Shown in pieces: positions 35,863 to 45,623 of a stretch of 64,000 nt of DNA. The stretch is from Candidatus Gastranaerophilales bacterium (GTDB lineage Bacteria > Cyanobacteriota > Vampirovibrionia > Gastranaerophilales > Gastranaerophilaceae): contig CALUWF010000001.1 of NCBI GenBank assembly GCA_944324405.1, forward strand, positions 186,001-250,000, read 5' to 3'. The translations under genes were made by a program, and so were the position numbers. Numbering within the stretch: position 1 is the stretch's first letter; every line of letters starts with the position of its first letter. A model generated the notes under the pieces. The model was not told the origin of the DNA. It worked only from the letters and a program-made list of their open reading frames with translations, and made no database searches.

Positions 35863-36813
35863 ATGCAAATATTGGAATTTGAAAAACCGATTTATAAAAT
35901 GCAGGAAAAAATTGAAGAATTGAAAAAACTGAGTGCTGATACAAATATGGATTATAACGACGAAATAAAAAAGCTTGAAAACCAGACGGAAGAATACAAA
36001 AAAGAGCTTTATGAAAGCTTGCAGCCCTATCAAAAGCTCCAAATCGCGCGTCATCCGCAAAGACCCAATTTCCTTGACTACGTTCATTACATGTGCGAGG
36101 ACTTTATAGAATTCCACGGGGACAGAGCGGGAACGGACGACAGAGCCATAATCGGCGGAATAGCCAAAATTGATGGAAGAAGCGTTATGCTTGTGGGTAC
36201 TCAAAAAGGCAAAACAACAAAAGAAAACCTTGAGTATAATTTCGGCATGCCCCAGCCTCAAGGCTACAGAAAAGCTTTAAGACTTTTTGAGCATGCTTCA
36301 AAATTTAATCTGCCGATTATCACTCTTGTTGATACCATGGGAGCATATCCGGGTATGCAGGCGGAGCAAACGGGACAAGGCATTGCAATTGCCGTTAATT
36401 TAAAAGAAATGGCAAAACTCGAGGTGCCCGTCATTGCCGTAATTACGGGGGAAGGCTGCTCGGGCGGCGCTCTGGGGCTTGCCGTTGCAAATAAAGTAAT
36501 GATACTTGAACATGCTTACTATACGGTAATTTCGCCCGAAGGCTGTGCTTCAATCCTCTGGAGAGATGCAAACATGGCACGCGAAGCCGCAAATGCACTT
36601 AAAATAACAGGAAACGACCTTTTAAAATACGGAATAGTTGATGAAGTCATAAAAGAGCCCACCGGAGGTGCGCATTATGACCCTTGTGCCATGGCGGATG
36701 AACTTAAAAGAGTTCTTTTAAAATCGCTTGATGAGTATAAAAATATGAACGTACAGGAATTAAAAGACGACAGATACAATAAATTCAGACGCATGGGAGT
36801 TTTTGAACAGTAA
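35863..36813 (+). CDS. accA: Acetyl-CoA carboxylase carboxyltransferase, alpha subunit
   Basis: 316 residues: long N-terminal helix (YKMQEKIEELKKLS), RPNFLDYVHYMCEDFIEFHGDR, MPQPQGYRKALRLFEHA, DTMGAYPGMQAEQTGQG and EGCSGGALGLAVANK. Partner of AccD. fliP begins only 15 nt after the stop, so lipid synthesis and export-gate genes probably share a transcript. Confidence 0.97.
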   Translation: MQILEFEKPIYKMQEKIEELKKLSADTNMDYNDEIKKLENQTEEYKKELYESLQPYQKLQIARHPQRPNFLDYVHYMCEDFIEFHGDRAGTDDRAIIGGIAKIDGRSVMLVGTQKGKTTKENLEYNFGMPQPQGYRKALRLFEHASKFNLPIITLVDTMGAYPGMQAEQTGQGIAIAVNLKEMAKLEVPVIAVITGEGCSGGALGLAVANKVMILEHAYYTVISPEGCASILWRDANMAREAANALKITGNDLLKYGIVDEVIKEPTGGAHYDPCAMADELKRVLLKSLDEYKNMNVQELKDDRYNKFRRMGVFEQ

Positions 36814-36828
36814 AAAAGAAAGAAGTTT

Positions 36829-37593
36829 ATGGGGAGAGGTTTTAAAAATTTTATAAAAATTTTGGGCGCGTTTTGTCTTTTTTTGATGACAAACGCCCAA
36901 AGCTTTGCGGCGATTGCTTTTCCGAATATTAATATCGGCATGCAGGGGGCAAATACCCCGCAAGAATTCACCCAGGGTGTACAGGTTTTAATTCTTTTAA
37001 CCATTTTAACCCTTGCGCCCAGCATTATAATTATGACAACGGCGTTTGTGAGAATTGTAATCGTCTTAACTCTTACAAGACAGGCAATCGGCACGACGAC
37101 CCTTCCGCCTTCTCAGGTTATAATAGGGCTTGCGCTTATTCTGACATTTTTTGTAATGTCGCCGACTCTGTCAAAAATTAACGAAACGGCTTATCAGCCC
37201 TATATAAAAAACCAGATAACCCAGCAGGCGGCGCTTGATAACGCCATTAAGCCCGTGCGGACTTTTATGTTTAAACAAACGCACGACAAAGAGCTTGAAT
37301 TGTTTAGAAATCTTGCGAAATTACCGAAGTTTAAAAATCCCGACTCCGTGCCGACTTATGTTTTAATTCCGGCTTTTGTACTCTCGGAGCTGAAAACAGC
37401 GTTTAAAATCGGTTTTATTATATTTTTACCTTTTCTTGTAATAGATATTGTTGTGGCAAGTATACTTGTTTCAATGGGTATGCTGTTTTTGCCGCCGACA
37501 ACAATCGCCATGCCCTTTAAACTCATTATGTTTGTTATGGTCGACGGCTGGTATTTAATTACAAAATCGCTTATCGAAGGCTTTGTGATGTAG
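36829..37593 (+). CDS. fliP: Flagellar export gate protein FliP
   Basis: 254 residues. Cleavable-type signal (IKILGAFCLFLMTNAQSFA), then FliP hallmarks: QVLILLTILTLAPSIIIMTT, RIVIVLTLTRQAIGTTTLPPSQVIIGLALILTFF-type segment, and IPAFVLSELKTAFKIGF. Forms the export gate core with FliQ and FliR, which follow directly. Confidence 0.97.
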   Translation: MGRGFKNFIKILGAFCLFLMTNAQSFAAIAFPNINIGMQGANTPQEFTQGVQVLILLTILTLAPSIIIMTTAFVRIVIVLTLTRQAIGTTTLPPSQVIIGLALILTFFVMSPTLSKINETAYQPYIKNQITQQAALDNAIKPVRTFMFKQTHDKELELFRNLAKLPKFKNPDSVPTYVLIPAFVLSELKTAFKIGFIIFLPFLVIDIVVASILVSMGMLFLPPTTIAMPFKLIMFVMVDGWYLITKSLIEGFVM

Positions 37594-37606
37594 GAAGGAG
37601 CACAAG

Positions 37607-37876
37607 ATGGAAGAAGAAGTATTTTTAACTATTTTTCAAAAAGTCCTTGTGCTAACTATGGAAATGTGTGCGCCCGTTTTGATTACATCCATTGTAGTGG
37701 GTCTTTTGATAAGTATTGTGCAGTCCGTAACACAAATTCAAGAGTCGACCTTAACTTTTGTGCCAAAGATTTTTGCCTGCATTTTAGCTCTTATTGTCTG
37801 TATGCCCTGGATGCTGAATGTATTTGTTTCAAGGACAAACGAACTTTTTGATTACATGAGAACTTTTATCGGGTGA
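37607..37876 (+). CDS. fliQ: Flagellar export gate protein FliQ
   Basis: 89 residues, two membrane helices (VLTMEMCAPVLITSIVVGLL and KIFACILALIVCMPWML) with the linking motif SIVQSVTQIQESTLTF. AAGGAG precedes the ATG. Between fliP (13 nt) and fliR (8 nt). Confidence 0.97.
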   Translation: MEEEVFLTIFQKVLVLTMEMCAPVLITSIVVGLLISIVQSVTQIQESTLTFVPKIFACILALIVCMPWMLNVFVSRTNELFDYMRTFIG

Positions 37877-37884
37877 GGTAGCCT

Positions 37885-38676
37885 ATGCCTGATGCACCAA
37901 GCCTCTTAAATCTTTTTTCGCCAAAGAACATTGTTGTATTTATGCTTATTTTTACAAGAATGTCGGGGCTTTTTGCCACTGCGCCGTTTTTTTCCACCTT
38001 TCAAATGCCCGAACAGGTTAAAATATGGTTTTGCGCATTGATTTCTTTTATCTTATATCCGATTTTAAGCGCAAAAGCCCAGTTTATCATGCCGCATTCA
38101 ATGCCCGAATTTGCGATTTTAATAGGAATAGAATTTTGCATAGGTTTTGCAATAGGCTTCCTTGCAAACCTTTTGTTTGCGGGGGTTTCTATGGTCGGAG
38201 AACTTATAAGCATTCAAATGGGTTTATCTATGGCAAATGTACTTGACCCCGTGTCGGGCGAGAGTTCGACCGTTATGTCAAGTCTGTACACATACCTTGT
38301 AACCCTTGTATTTTTGGGGCTCGGGGCTTATGAGTACCTTTTTGCGGCGGTTTACAAAAGCTTTTTTGTCATGCCGACAGGTTTTGAAGGCTTATTTAAC
38401 GCAGGGGTTATTGAGGGCACAATGAAGCTTGCGGGACATATGTTTCAGATAGCCTTCGGGCTTGCAATGCCTATTTTCTCAGTCCTTCTGGTGTGCGATA
38501 TTTTGCTTGGCATGATGAGTAAAGTCATGCCGCAGATGAATATTTTTATGGTGTCGCTGCCTTTTAAAGTATTTTTGGGATTAGTGCTCATACTTCTATT
38601 CCTCAAAGGCTCGGTATCATATTTAACTGATGTCATAGCGCAGTATTTACAAGCAATTTTGGGTTTGTTTACATAG
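37885..38676 (+). CDS. fliR: Flagellar export gate protein FliR
   Basis: 263 residues, about six membrane helices. Recognisable FliR elements: FMLIFTRMSGLFATAPFF at the N-terminus, IGFAIGFLANLLFAGVSMVGELIS, the QMGLSMANVLDP block, and FLGLVLILLFLKGSVSYL near the end. It precedes flhB by 24 nt. Confidence 0.96.
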   Translation: MPDAPSLLNLFSPKNIVVFMLIFTRMSGLFATAPFFSTFQMPEQVKIWFCALISFILYPILSAKAQFIMPHSMPEFAILIGIEFCIGFAIGFLANLLFAGVSMVGELISIQMGLSMANVLDPVSGESSTVMSSLYTYLVTLVFLGLGAYEYLFAAVYKSFFVMPTGFEGLFNAGVIEGTMKLAGHMFQIAFGLAMPIFSVLLVCDILLGMMSKVMPQMNIFMVSLPFKVFLGLVLILLFLKGSVSYLTDVIAQYLQAILGLFT

Positions 38677-38700
38677 GGAGAAAAGTTTATAATATAGATT

Positions 38701-39771
38701 ATGGCAAACGAAGAAAGAACCGAAAGCGCCACCCCCAAGCGGCGGGAGAAGGAAAGAGAAAAGGGAAATATTGCAAAAAGCCAGGATTTTACATCCTCGC
38801 TTATGCTTGCGCTCGGGGTCGGACTTTTGTATATGCTCTCCTCCTCAATTCTTGAAAACCTTCAAAGCTCGCTGTATCAAACTTTTACCCATCTTGACCC
38901 CAATAATATAAACGAAGCAAACCCTATGGGAATTTTTGTGCCCTATGCCATTACAACGGGGCAAATCCTTGCTCCTTTTTTGTTTTTGCTCTGCGTCGGC
39001 GCCGCCTTTATTTTAAGACTGCAAACAGGCGCTCTTTTTGCAAAAGAGGCACTGAAGCCTAATTTTGAAAGGCTTATGCCGGGAAATATGATAAAAGCTC
39101 TTTTAAAAAAGTTTAACTTTTTTGAACCGAGAACTATGATGGAGCTTGTAAAATCCCTTGCAAAACTCGCCGTTGTGGGACTTGTGGGATTTAATGTAAT
39201 AAACAAAAGAAAAGGTGAGCTTTTTGCAACTATAGGCATGGATGTAAATACGAGCTTTATAGTTGTAGGTTCCGTTATTATGGAACTTATTGTTAACATT
39301 TGTGTAATACTTCTTATAATCGGTATTGCCGATAAAAAATTTCAGGATTATCAATATGAAAAATCCATAAAAATGACAAAACAGGAAGTAAAAGACGAGT
39401 GGAAAAACCTGGAAGGGGATCCCAAAATCAAAAGCAAAGTCAGGGCTTTTCAAATGCAGATTATGCAGCAGAAGATGATGTCCTCGGTAAAACAGGCGGA
39501 TGTTGTGGTTGTAAACCCGACTCACTATGCGGTTGCAATTAAATATGACCCGGACTCTACGCCCGTTCCGCAGGTTTTAGCTAAAGGCGTCGATTTTCTT
39601 GCTTTTAAGATAAGGGAAATAGCAAAAAATAATGATATTCCGATTGTCGAAAACAGACCGCTTGCACAAAGTTTGTACAAATTAGTGCCGATTGGTGGTA
39701 TAATACCACAAGAACTGTATGTGGCGGTTGCAGAAGTTCTAAGATATGTCTACTCGACAAAAGGGAAGTAG
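38701..39771 (+). CDS. flhB: Flagellar export switch protein FlhB
   Basis: 356 residues. N-terminal ERTESATPKRREKEREKGNI, four membrane segments, and the C-terminal autocleavage motif NPTH (VVVNPTHYAVAIKYDP, near residue 271) needed for the switch from rod/hook to filament export. The C-terminal cytoplasmic part is complete (GVDFLAFKIREIA, PLAQSLYKLV). Confidence 0.97.
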   Translation: MANEERTESATPKRREKEREKGNIAKSQDFTSSLMLALGVGLLYMLSSSILENLQSSLYQTFTHLDPNNINEANPMGIFVPYAITTGQILAPFLFLLCVGAAFILRLQTGALFAKEALKPNFERLMPGNMIKALLKKFNFFEPRTMMELVKSLAKLAVVGLVGFNVINKRKGELFATIGMDVNTSFIVVGSVIMELIVNICVILLIIGIADKKFQDYQYEKSIKMTKQEVKDEWKNLEGDPKIKSKVRAFQMQIMQQKMMSSVKQADVVVVNPTHYAVAIKYDPDSTPVPQVLAKGVDFLAFKIREIAKNNDIPIVENRPLAQSLYKLVPIGGIIPQELYVAVAEVLRYVYSTKGK

Positions 39772-39793
39772 AAACGGGGAGAAAGTATAACAG

Positions 39794-41905
39794 TTGGGCA
39801 AATTAGCACTGTTACTGAAAAATAACGATATAGTTTTTGCAATAGGTCTTGTTGTCATAGTACTTATGATGATACTCCCCATACCTGCGCAGCTTTTGGA
39901 CTTATTGCTTACAATTAACATATCTCTTTCCGTTTTAATACTTCTTGTCTGTCTTTATACAAAAGAGCCGCTTGATTACTCGTCCTTCCCTACAATTCTG
40001 CTTGTGGCAACGCTTTTCAGGTTAGGTCTTAACGTTACCTCTACACGTTTAATCCTTCTTGAAGCCCATGCCGGAAGCGTTATCGAGTCTTTCGGGCAAT
40101 TTGTCATCGGCGGCAATTACGTTGTGGGTTTTGTAATATTTGTAATCCTTGTAATTATCAACTTTATGGTAATCACGGGCGGCGCGGGAAGAGTCGCCGA
40201 AGTATCGGCAAGGTTTACATTGGACTCCATGCCCGGTAAACAGCTCTCAATTGACGCGGACTTAAATTCGGGTTTGATTGATGAGAAAGAGGCAAAATTA
40301 AGACGTAAAAAACTCGAGCGCGAAGCGGATTTCTACGGTACAATGGACGGTGCTTCAAAATTTGTCAAAGGAGACGCCACGGCAGGTATAATCATTACCG
40401 TTGTAAACATCATAGGCGGCTTGATTATAGGTATTTTACAGCTTAAAATGGATCCTGCGACCGCGCTTTCCACATACACCATTTTAACGGTCGGGGACGG
40501 TCTTGTATCTCAAATTCCGGCTCTTATTATCTCAACCGCCACAGGTCTTATAATAAGCCGTGCATCAGGTTCAGACCGCTCATTAAGCGAAGATATCGGG
40601 CTTGAGATGTTCTCAAATCCCAAAGTGTTGTTTATAGTGTCGGGTCTTTTGATGTTTATGGGTATAGTTCCCGGTATGCCGACAATTCCTTTTCTTGCGG
40701 TGTCTGCGGCTTCAGGATGGTTCGGCTGGAAAAAACACAAAGACTTGCAGGCAAAACAGGCCGAGGACTTAAAGGCTCAGGAGGACGCCAAAAAAGCGCA
40801 AAAACTGGGCAAAAAACGCAAAAAAGCCACGCGCGAAAGTGTGCTTGAACTTTTAAACGTTGAAACTCTGGAAATTGAAATCGGCTACAGGCTCGTAAGT
40901 CTTCTGGATGCCGAAAAAGGCGGGGATTTACTCGACAGAATTGCGCAAATAAGGCGCCAGAGCGCCCTTGACCTTGGTATTGTGCTTCCCTCAATTCGTG
41001 TACGCGACAATTTACAGCTGCCGCCAAATACTTATCAGGTAAAACTAAAAGGTGTTTCAATAGAATCGGGAGAAGTTTACCCTGACCGCTCGCTTGCGAT
41101 GAACTCCATGGGAGGTGCCGAGGATCCTAATATCAAAGGTATAAATACAATTGAGCCTGCTTTTAAACTTCCGGCGATATGGATTGAAGAAAAAGATAAA
41201 GAATACGCCGAAACGGTCGGCTATACGGTTGTAAGCCCCTCTGCCGTAATCTCAACCCACCTTACGGAAATTATCAGGAAAAACGCAAGCGAGATTATTA
41301 CCCGTGCGGATGTCCGCCAGCTTATTGATAACCTTAAAAAAGAAGTGTCGGATGATTATGTAAATGACCTTATGAAAGACCTTACAACCGCAGATGTCCA
41401 GCAGGTTATCCAAAATCTGCTCAAAGAGTGTGTTTCAATAAGGGATTTAAAAACAATTCTTGAAACAATGAGCCTTCAGGCGCGCACAAATAAAAACCAT
41501 AATACACTTACCGAATACTGCCGTCAGGCGCTTGCAAGAAATATATGCAAACAAAATCTGGCAGATACGGGCGAACTGCTCGCAATTACTCTTTCTCAGG
41601 ATGTCGAGCAGCAAATAGCTCAGGGTGTAAACCCTGACGGCGAAAGCTTGACGCTTAATCCCGATTTTGTAAGGAGGCTTATGGACAGTTTAAATTACGA
41701 ATTTACAAAAGCCGTCCAGCAGACGGGAAATCGCCCCGTAATTTTGTGCTCATCGCCCATAAGGTTGATTTTTAGAAGATTAATTGAGCGAACTTATCCA
41801 CAAATTGTTATAATGTCATATAATGAAGTAACAAACAATACTAAAGCAAAATCTATAGGAACAATACGCGCCGATTTAAAAACGACAAATGCGGCGACGG
41901 TATAA
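39794..41905 (+). CDS. flhA: Flagellar export protein FlhA
   Basis: 703 residues. Eight N-terminal membrane helices, the FHIPEP-region counterpart (RFTLDSMPGKQLSIDADLNS, EADFYGTMDGASKFVKGDA) and the cytoplasmic export platform domain. Start codon is TTG at 39794, chosen because GGGGAGA lies about 9 nt upstream and no ATG suits; the first residues read (M)GKLALLLKNNDIVFAIGL. A charged Lys/Ala-rich linker (KKAQKLGKKRKKATRES) joins the halves. Confidence 0.95.
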   Translation: MGKLALLLKNNDIVFAIGLVVIVLMMILPIPAQLLDLLLTINISLSVLILLVCLYTKEPLDYSSFPTILLVATLFRLGLNVTSTRLILLEAHAGSVIESFGQFVIGGNYVVGFVIFVILVIINFMVITGGAGRVAEVSARFTLDSMPGKQLSIDADLNSGLIDEKEAKLRRKKLEREADFYGTMDGASKFVKGDATAGIIITVVNIIGGLIIGILQLKMDPATALSTYTILTVGDGLVSQIPALIISTATGLIISRASGSDRSLSEDIGLEMFSNPKVLFIVSGLLMFMGIVPGMPTIPFLAVSAASGWFGWKKHKDLQAKQAEDLKAQEDAKKAQKLGKKRKKATRESVLELLNVETLEIEIGYRLVSLLDAEKGGDLLDRIAQIRRQSALDLGIVLPSIRVRDNLQLPPNTYQVKLKGVSIESGEVYPDRSLAMNSMGGAEDPNIKGINTIEPAFKLPAIWIEEKDKEYAETVGYTVVSPSAVISTHLTEIIRKNASEIITRADVRQLIDNLKKEVSDDYVNDLMKDLTTADVQQVIQNLLKECVSIRDLKTILETMSLQARTNKNHNTLTEYCRQALARNICKQNLADTGELLAITLSQDVEQQIAQGVNPDGESLTLNPDFVRRLMDSLNYEFTKAVQQTGNRPVILCSSPIRLIFRRLIERTYPQIVIMSYNEVTNNTKAKSIGTIRADLKTTNAATV

Positions 41906-41919
41906 AAGAAGGAAAAAAT

Positions 41920-42540
41920 ATGCGCGAAATAATTAAAAACAGTCATGACTTCAGAATAATTCCCGAAAATTTCGAAAGTGCAACAATTTTTGAAGTAAAA
42001 AACATCGGAAATGATGACTTTGAAATAGAACTCACAAGAGCCGGGGACGATGAACTTAAAGACTACGGCGCAGATACCGATGTTGAAATCTTCGGCTCCG
42101 GTACGCAGGGTTTAATATTTTTTGAAACAAAAATAAAAGAGCAAAACGGCAAAACACTGCGCGTAAGCATTCCGCAAAATTACAAAAACATTCAAAGACG
42201 CGAATATTCACGTGTTAAATTTATGGGTGAAATTGATATTGAAGGACAAAACGACAATATCGTATCTATTGAAGATATTTCGGCGGGCGGCATGAAAATA
42301 ATTACAAAACAACCGCTTGAAGCTGCCAAAAATTACAAAATTACCATAAAACTCATTAACAATCTGACAATTCAATGTCTTTTACATCCCATAAGAATTG
42401 AAGAGCAGACAGACGCTGCTGGTACAACCTATGTAATATCAGGCTGCTATAAAGATATTTCAAACATAGACAGGATTGCACTTGTCCAGTATTCATTTAA
42501 AGTATTAATGGAAACAGAAAACAAAGAAAATGAGCGATAA
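41920..42540 (+). CDS. PilZ-domain c-di-GMP-binding protein (YcgR-like)
   Basis: 206 residues. N-terminal YcgR-like beta domain (about 1-95) and PilZ domain with the ligand motif QRREYSRVKF and EDISAGGMKII. Binds cyclic di-GMP and in related systems slows or alters the flagellar motor. It directly follows flhA (14 nt) and overlaps the next membrane protein gene by 11 nt. Likely to respond to GGDEF proteins such as that at 5432-6826. Confidence 0.9.
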   Translation: MREIIKNSHDFRIIPENFESATIFEVKNIGNDDFEIELTRAGDDELKDYGADTDVEIFGSGTQGLIFFETKIKEQNGKTLRVSIPQNYKNIQRREYSRVKFMGEIDIEGQNDNIVSIEDISAGGMKIITKQPLEAAKNYKITIKLINNLTIQCLLHPIRIEEQTDAAGTTYVISGCYKDISNIDRIALVQYSFKVLMETENKENER

Positions 42541-42913
42541 CGCAGAAGAAAAAATTTCCTATCAAAAAACCTTAAGCGCGCTTTTTGCTTCATCCTCAAT
42601 GTTGGCTTTCGGCGCTTTGAGCCTTTTGAACAACTTTGCAATGGATTACTACAGCATAATGTTTATGCTCTCTATTGTGGTGCCGGTAACGCTTTCAATG
42701 GGTTTTATAGGTTTTGTCATAGGGAGAATTTTTGACCAAGGGGAAGATTTTCACCCTTTTAAAAAGAAAGTCAAAAAAGCAGCCCCGACTGTGGATAACG
42801 CTTATAAAATTCAAAGCATGTTTTCAGCAGATGCAAATGATGAAAGTATGCAGAGCATGTTTGAAATGAGTGACGAAACGGAAGAAAACGGCGAAGTTGA
42901 AGAAAATGAATAA
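42530..42913 (+). CDS. Small membrane protein in the flagellar run
   Basis: 127 residues with two membrane helices (SMLAFGALSLLNNFAMDYYS region and IMFMLSIVVPVTLSMGFIGF) and an acidic C-terminal tail (MSDETEENGEVEENE). No recognised family. Overlaps the PilZ gene by 11 nt and the histidine kinase by 8 nt, so it is tightly coupled and probably functions with one of them. Confidence 0.8.
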   Translation: MSDNAEEKISYQKTLSALFASSSMLAFGALSLLNNFAMDYYSIMFMLSIVVPVTLSMGFIGFVIGRIFDQGEDFHPFKKKVKKAAPTVDNAYKIQSMFSADANDESMQSMFEMSDETEENGEVEENE

Positions 42914-44558
42914 ACAGATAAAAAGCTCCGATAAAAATCAAAATAAAAATCAGAAAAGAGTAAAAAACCTTGCAAAAAGGCGCCTAAGCTCCTATTTTGC
43001 CTATATGACAAGTATTCTGATTGCAGCAATAATGATACTTACCATGAGCTATGTTTTTAACCACATTAAAAACCTTGCTATGGAATATGACACAAATTTA
43101 AAATCGTTTAATTATTCCCTCTCTTCGCTTCTCGGCGAAACTTTTGAGGAGGCCTACAGCCAGGATTCCACCTATAAAATGACAAAAATGCTTAACAATT
43201 TAAAAGCAAGGGGAATGATTTTATATCTTTATGCCGTAAAAACCGATAACAACAGAGTATTTTTTACAACCATGCCCGAAATTATGAATAAAAACGGGGT
43301 AATTGCAAAAGGTGATATATTCTTGCGGTACCAGGGCAAGGAAATTATGGAAACAAGTTCCGGCACAAAAAATTATACGCTCTACATCGGCATGCCCGTT
43401 GAAAAAATCGCCCTTACTCACCTTAATGCTCTGCTTGAAAAAGTAAAAATCTTTATTGCCATATTCCTTTTTATAGGTGTGTTTGCAAGCGCCATTATGT
43501 CACGCATTGTCATAAATCCGCTTGATGAACTTACAAAAGGCGTTAAAGAATTTGCAAAAGGAAATTTTGATTTCAGGTTAAAAGAATCTAAATTCATTGA
43601 AATAAATGAACTTGTAAACGCTTATAACTACATGGCTTTTCAGCTCCATGACCTTTATGACTCTCTTGAACTTAAAGTACAAGAGCGTACACTTGCGCTT
43701 GAGCGGGCTAATCAGGAAATAAAAGAAACCCAGGCTATGATGGTGCATTCCGAGAAAATGCGCTCTCTGGGCGAACTTGTTGCGGGTATTGCCCATGAGA
43801 TAAACAACCCCGTTAATTTTATCCACGGCAACATTATAATTCTCGATAATTACGTAAAAGATATGCTCGCGCTTATTGATTTGTACATTGCAAACGAATC
43901 GTCAATATCTGAAGATGAATTGAAAAAAATTAACAAGAAAAAAGCCGATATGGATTTAGACTTCATAAGGGACGATGTCAAAGACCTTATTAAAAGCTGT
44001 ATGGAAGGTACGGAGAGAACAAAAAATATCGTTTTAGACCTCAAAAACTTCTCCAGAATGGAAGAGATGGTCTTAACGCAGTTTAATATACCAAAAGAAA
44101 TAGATACAACATTAAACATTTTAAACAACAAATACAAAAACAGAATAACCGTTGTAAAAAATTACGATCCCGATGTTCCAAAGATTGAAGCCTTCGGCGG
44201 ACAGCTTAATCAGGTATTTATGAATATTCTTGACAACGCGCAATATGCCATAAAAGGAGAAGGAACAGTCACAATAAGTGTTAAGCGGGAAGGTGAAAAA
44301 GTCGTTATTAAATTCTCCGACACGGGCGAAGGCATTAAAAAAGAAGACATAAGAAAAGTTTTTGAACCTTTCTATACGACAAAACCCGTAGGACAAGGTA
44401 CAGGGCTTGGTATGTCAATAACATATCGCGTAATAAAAAATCATAACGGCGAGATAAGTGTTGATTCCGAGCTTGGAAAAGGAACAACTTTTACGATTAA
44501 ATTGCCGATAAATTACGAAAAAACTGGAGAAAACAGCGGAAAAACGCAGGAGTGTTGA
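42906..44558 (+). CDS. Membrane sensor histidine kinase
   Basis: About 550 residues. Two membrane helices (ASYFAYMTSILIAAIMILTM region; IFIAIFLFIGVFASAIMS) bracket a roughly 130-residue external sensor. HAMP follows (NPLDELTKGVKEFAKGNFDF), then a coiled coil, the H-box ELVAGIAHEINNPVNFIHGN, N-box NQVFMNILDNAQYA, and G-boxes FSDTGEGIKKED and GQGTGLGMSIT. I prefer the ATG at 42906 over an upstream GTG because it gives the usual short N-terminus. Its partner is probably the response regulator 3 nt downstream. Confidence 0.93.
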   Translation: MNKQIKSSDKNQNKNQKRVKNLAKRRLSSYFAYMTSILIAAIMILTMSYVFNHIKNLAMEYDTNLKSFNYSLSSLLGETFEEAYSQDSTYKMTKMLNNLKARGMILYLYAVKTDNNRVFFTTMPEIMNKNGVIAKGDIFLRYQGKEIMETSSGTKNYTLYIGMPVEKIALTHLNALLEKVKIFIAIFLFIGVFASAIMSRIVINPLDELTKGVKEFAKGNFDFRLKESKFIEINELVNAYNYMAFQLHDLYDSLELKVQERTLALERANQEIKETQAMMVHSEKMRSLGELVAGIAHEINNPVNFIHGNIIILDNYVKDMLALIDLYIANESSISEDELKKINKKKADMDLDFIRDDVKDLIKSCMEGTERTKNIVLDLKNFSRMEEMVLTQFNIPKEIDTTLNILNNKYKNRITVVKNYDPDVPKIEAFGGQLNQVFMNILDNAQYAIKGEGTVTISVKREGEKVVIKFSDTGEGIKKEDIRKVFEPFYTTKPVGQGTGLGMSITYRVIKNHNGEISVDSELGKGTTFTIKLPINYEKTGENSGKTQEC

Positions 44559-44561
44559 TAA

Positions 44562-45623
44562 ATGGAAGAAGAAAAAAAGTATAAAATTTTAATAGTAGAT
44601 GATGAGCCTGACAATTTAGCCCTTTTATACAGAACACTGAGGGGCAAATACGATATTACAAAAGCATCAAGCGCTGTTGAAGCACTTGAAATACTTAAAA
44701 ATAAAGAATTTAACTGCATTTTATCAGACCACAAAATGCCCCAGATGGACGGCGTTGAATTTTTAAGAAGAACATATGAAGTCTGTCCTAATACTACGCG
44801 TCTTCTTGTTACGGCATATTCGGACGTTAAAATTTTAATTGACGCCATTAACTATGCAAAAATTTACCGCTACATAAAAAAACCTTTTAACCCGGATGAA
44901 CTTTTGCATATCGTGGAAGCAAGCCTTGAATATCACCAGCTCAAAGTTGATAATGAAAACCTTATAAAAGATTTAAAAGAGCTTTTCTCCGGCACGGTAA
45001 AAGCCATTATCGAAGCGCTTGATGCCAAGGACTCTTTTACTCTGGGCAGAAGCAGAAGGGTTACTTTTTACTCTCTTAAAATGGCGGACAAACTGCATAT
45101 AAACAACGCGGAAAAAGGAAGAATAGAGCTTGCGGGATTATTGCATGACATTGGCATGATAGGCGTTGCCGAAGATATTTTAAATAAAAGCCAAAAACTC
45201 ACAAAAGAAGAATTTGAAGAAATTAAAAAACACGTTCACCACTCCGTAAAAATTCTTGAAGATATTAAACAGCTCTACGAAGTAATTGAGATAATTAAGT
45301 ATCACCATGAATACTATGACGGAAACGGCTACCCCTACGGGCTTAAGGGTGATGAAATTCCTCTCGGTTCGCGCGTGATTGCAGTTGCGGACGCTTACGA
45401 CTCAATGGTTTCACACCGCGCTTACAGACCTTCTCTAAGTTCCGATGAGGCGCTTAAAATTATTGAAGAACGCGCAGGCACTCAGTTTGACCCGGCGCTT
45501 GTAAAACTCTTCAAAGATATTCTTCCCGATGCACTCAAAGAAGTGCGTGAGTATGAAGAAAAAATGAAATTCAAAGAAAATATTCATGCTAATGTTGAAG
45601 TTAAAACAGAGGGAAAAAATTGA
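44562..45623 (+). CDS. Response regulator with HD-GYP phosphodiesterase domain
   Basis: 353 residues. Receiver domain (DDEPDNLALLYRTL, phospho-acceptor Asp in ILSDHKMPQMDG, Lys in YIKKPF) and HD-GYP domain (LLHDIGMIGVAEDIL, HHEYYDGNGYPYGLKGDEIP, ADAYDSMVSHRAYR). The GYP triad is preserved as NGYPYG. Predicted to hydrolyse c-di-GMP when phosphorylated by the adjacent kinase, thus opposing GGDEF proteins and feeding the PilZ effector. Confidence 0.93.
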   Translation: MEEEKKYKILIVDDEPDNLALLYRTLRGKYDITKASSAVEALEILKNKEFNCILSDHKMPQMDGVEFLRRTYEVCPNTTRLLVTAYSDVKILIDAINYAKIYRYIKKPFNPDELLHIVEASLEYHQLKVDNENLIKDLKELFSGTVKAIIEALDAKDSFTLGRSRRVTFYSLKMADKLHINNAEKGRIELAGLLHDIGMIGVAEDILNKSQKLTKEEFEEIKKHVHHSVKILEDIKQLYEVIEIIKYHHEYYDGNGYPYGLKGDEIPLGSRVIAVADAYDSMVSHRAYRPSLSSDEALKIIEERAGTQFDPALVKLFKDILPDALKEVREYEEKMKFKENIHANVEVKTEGKN

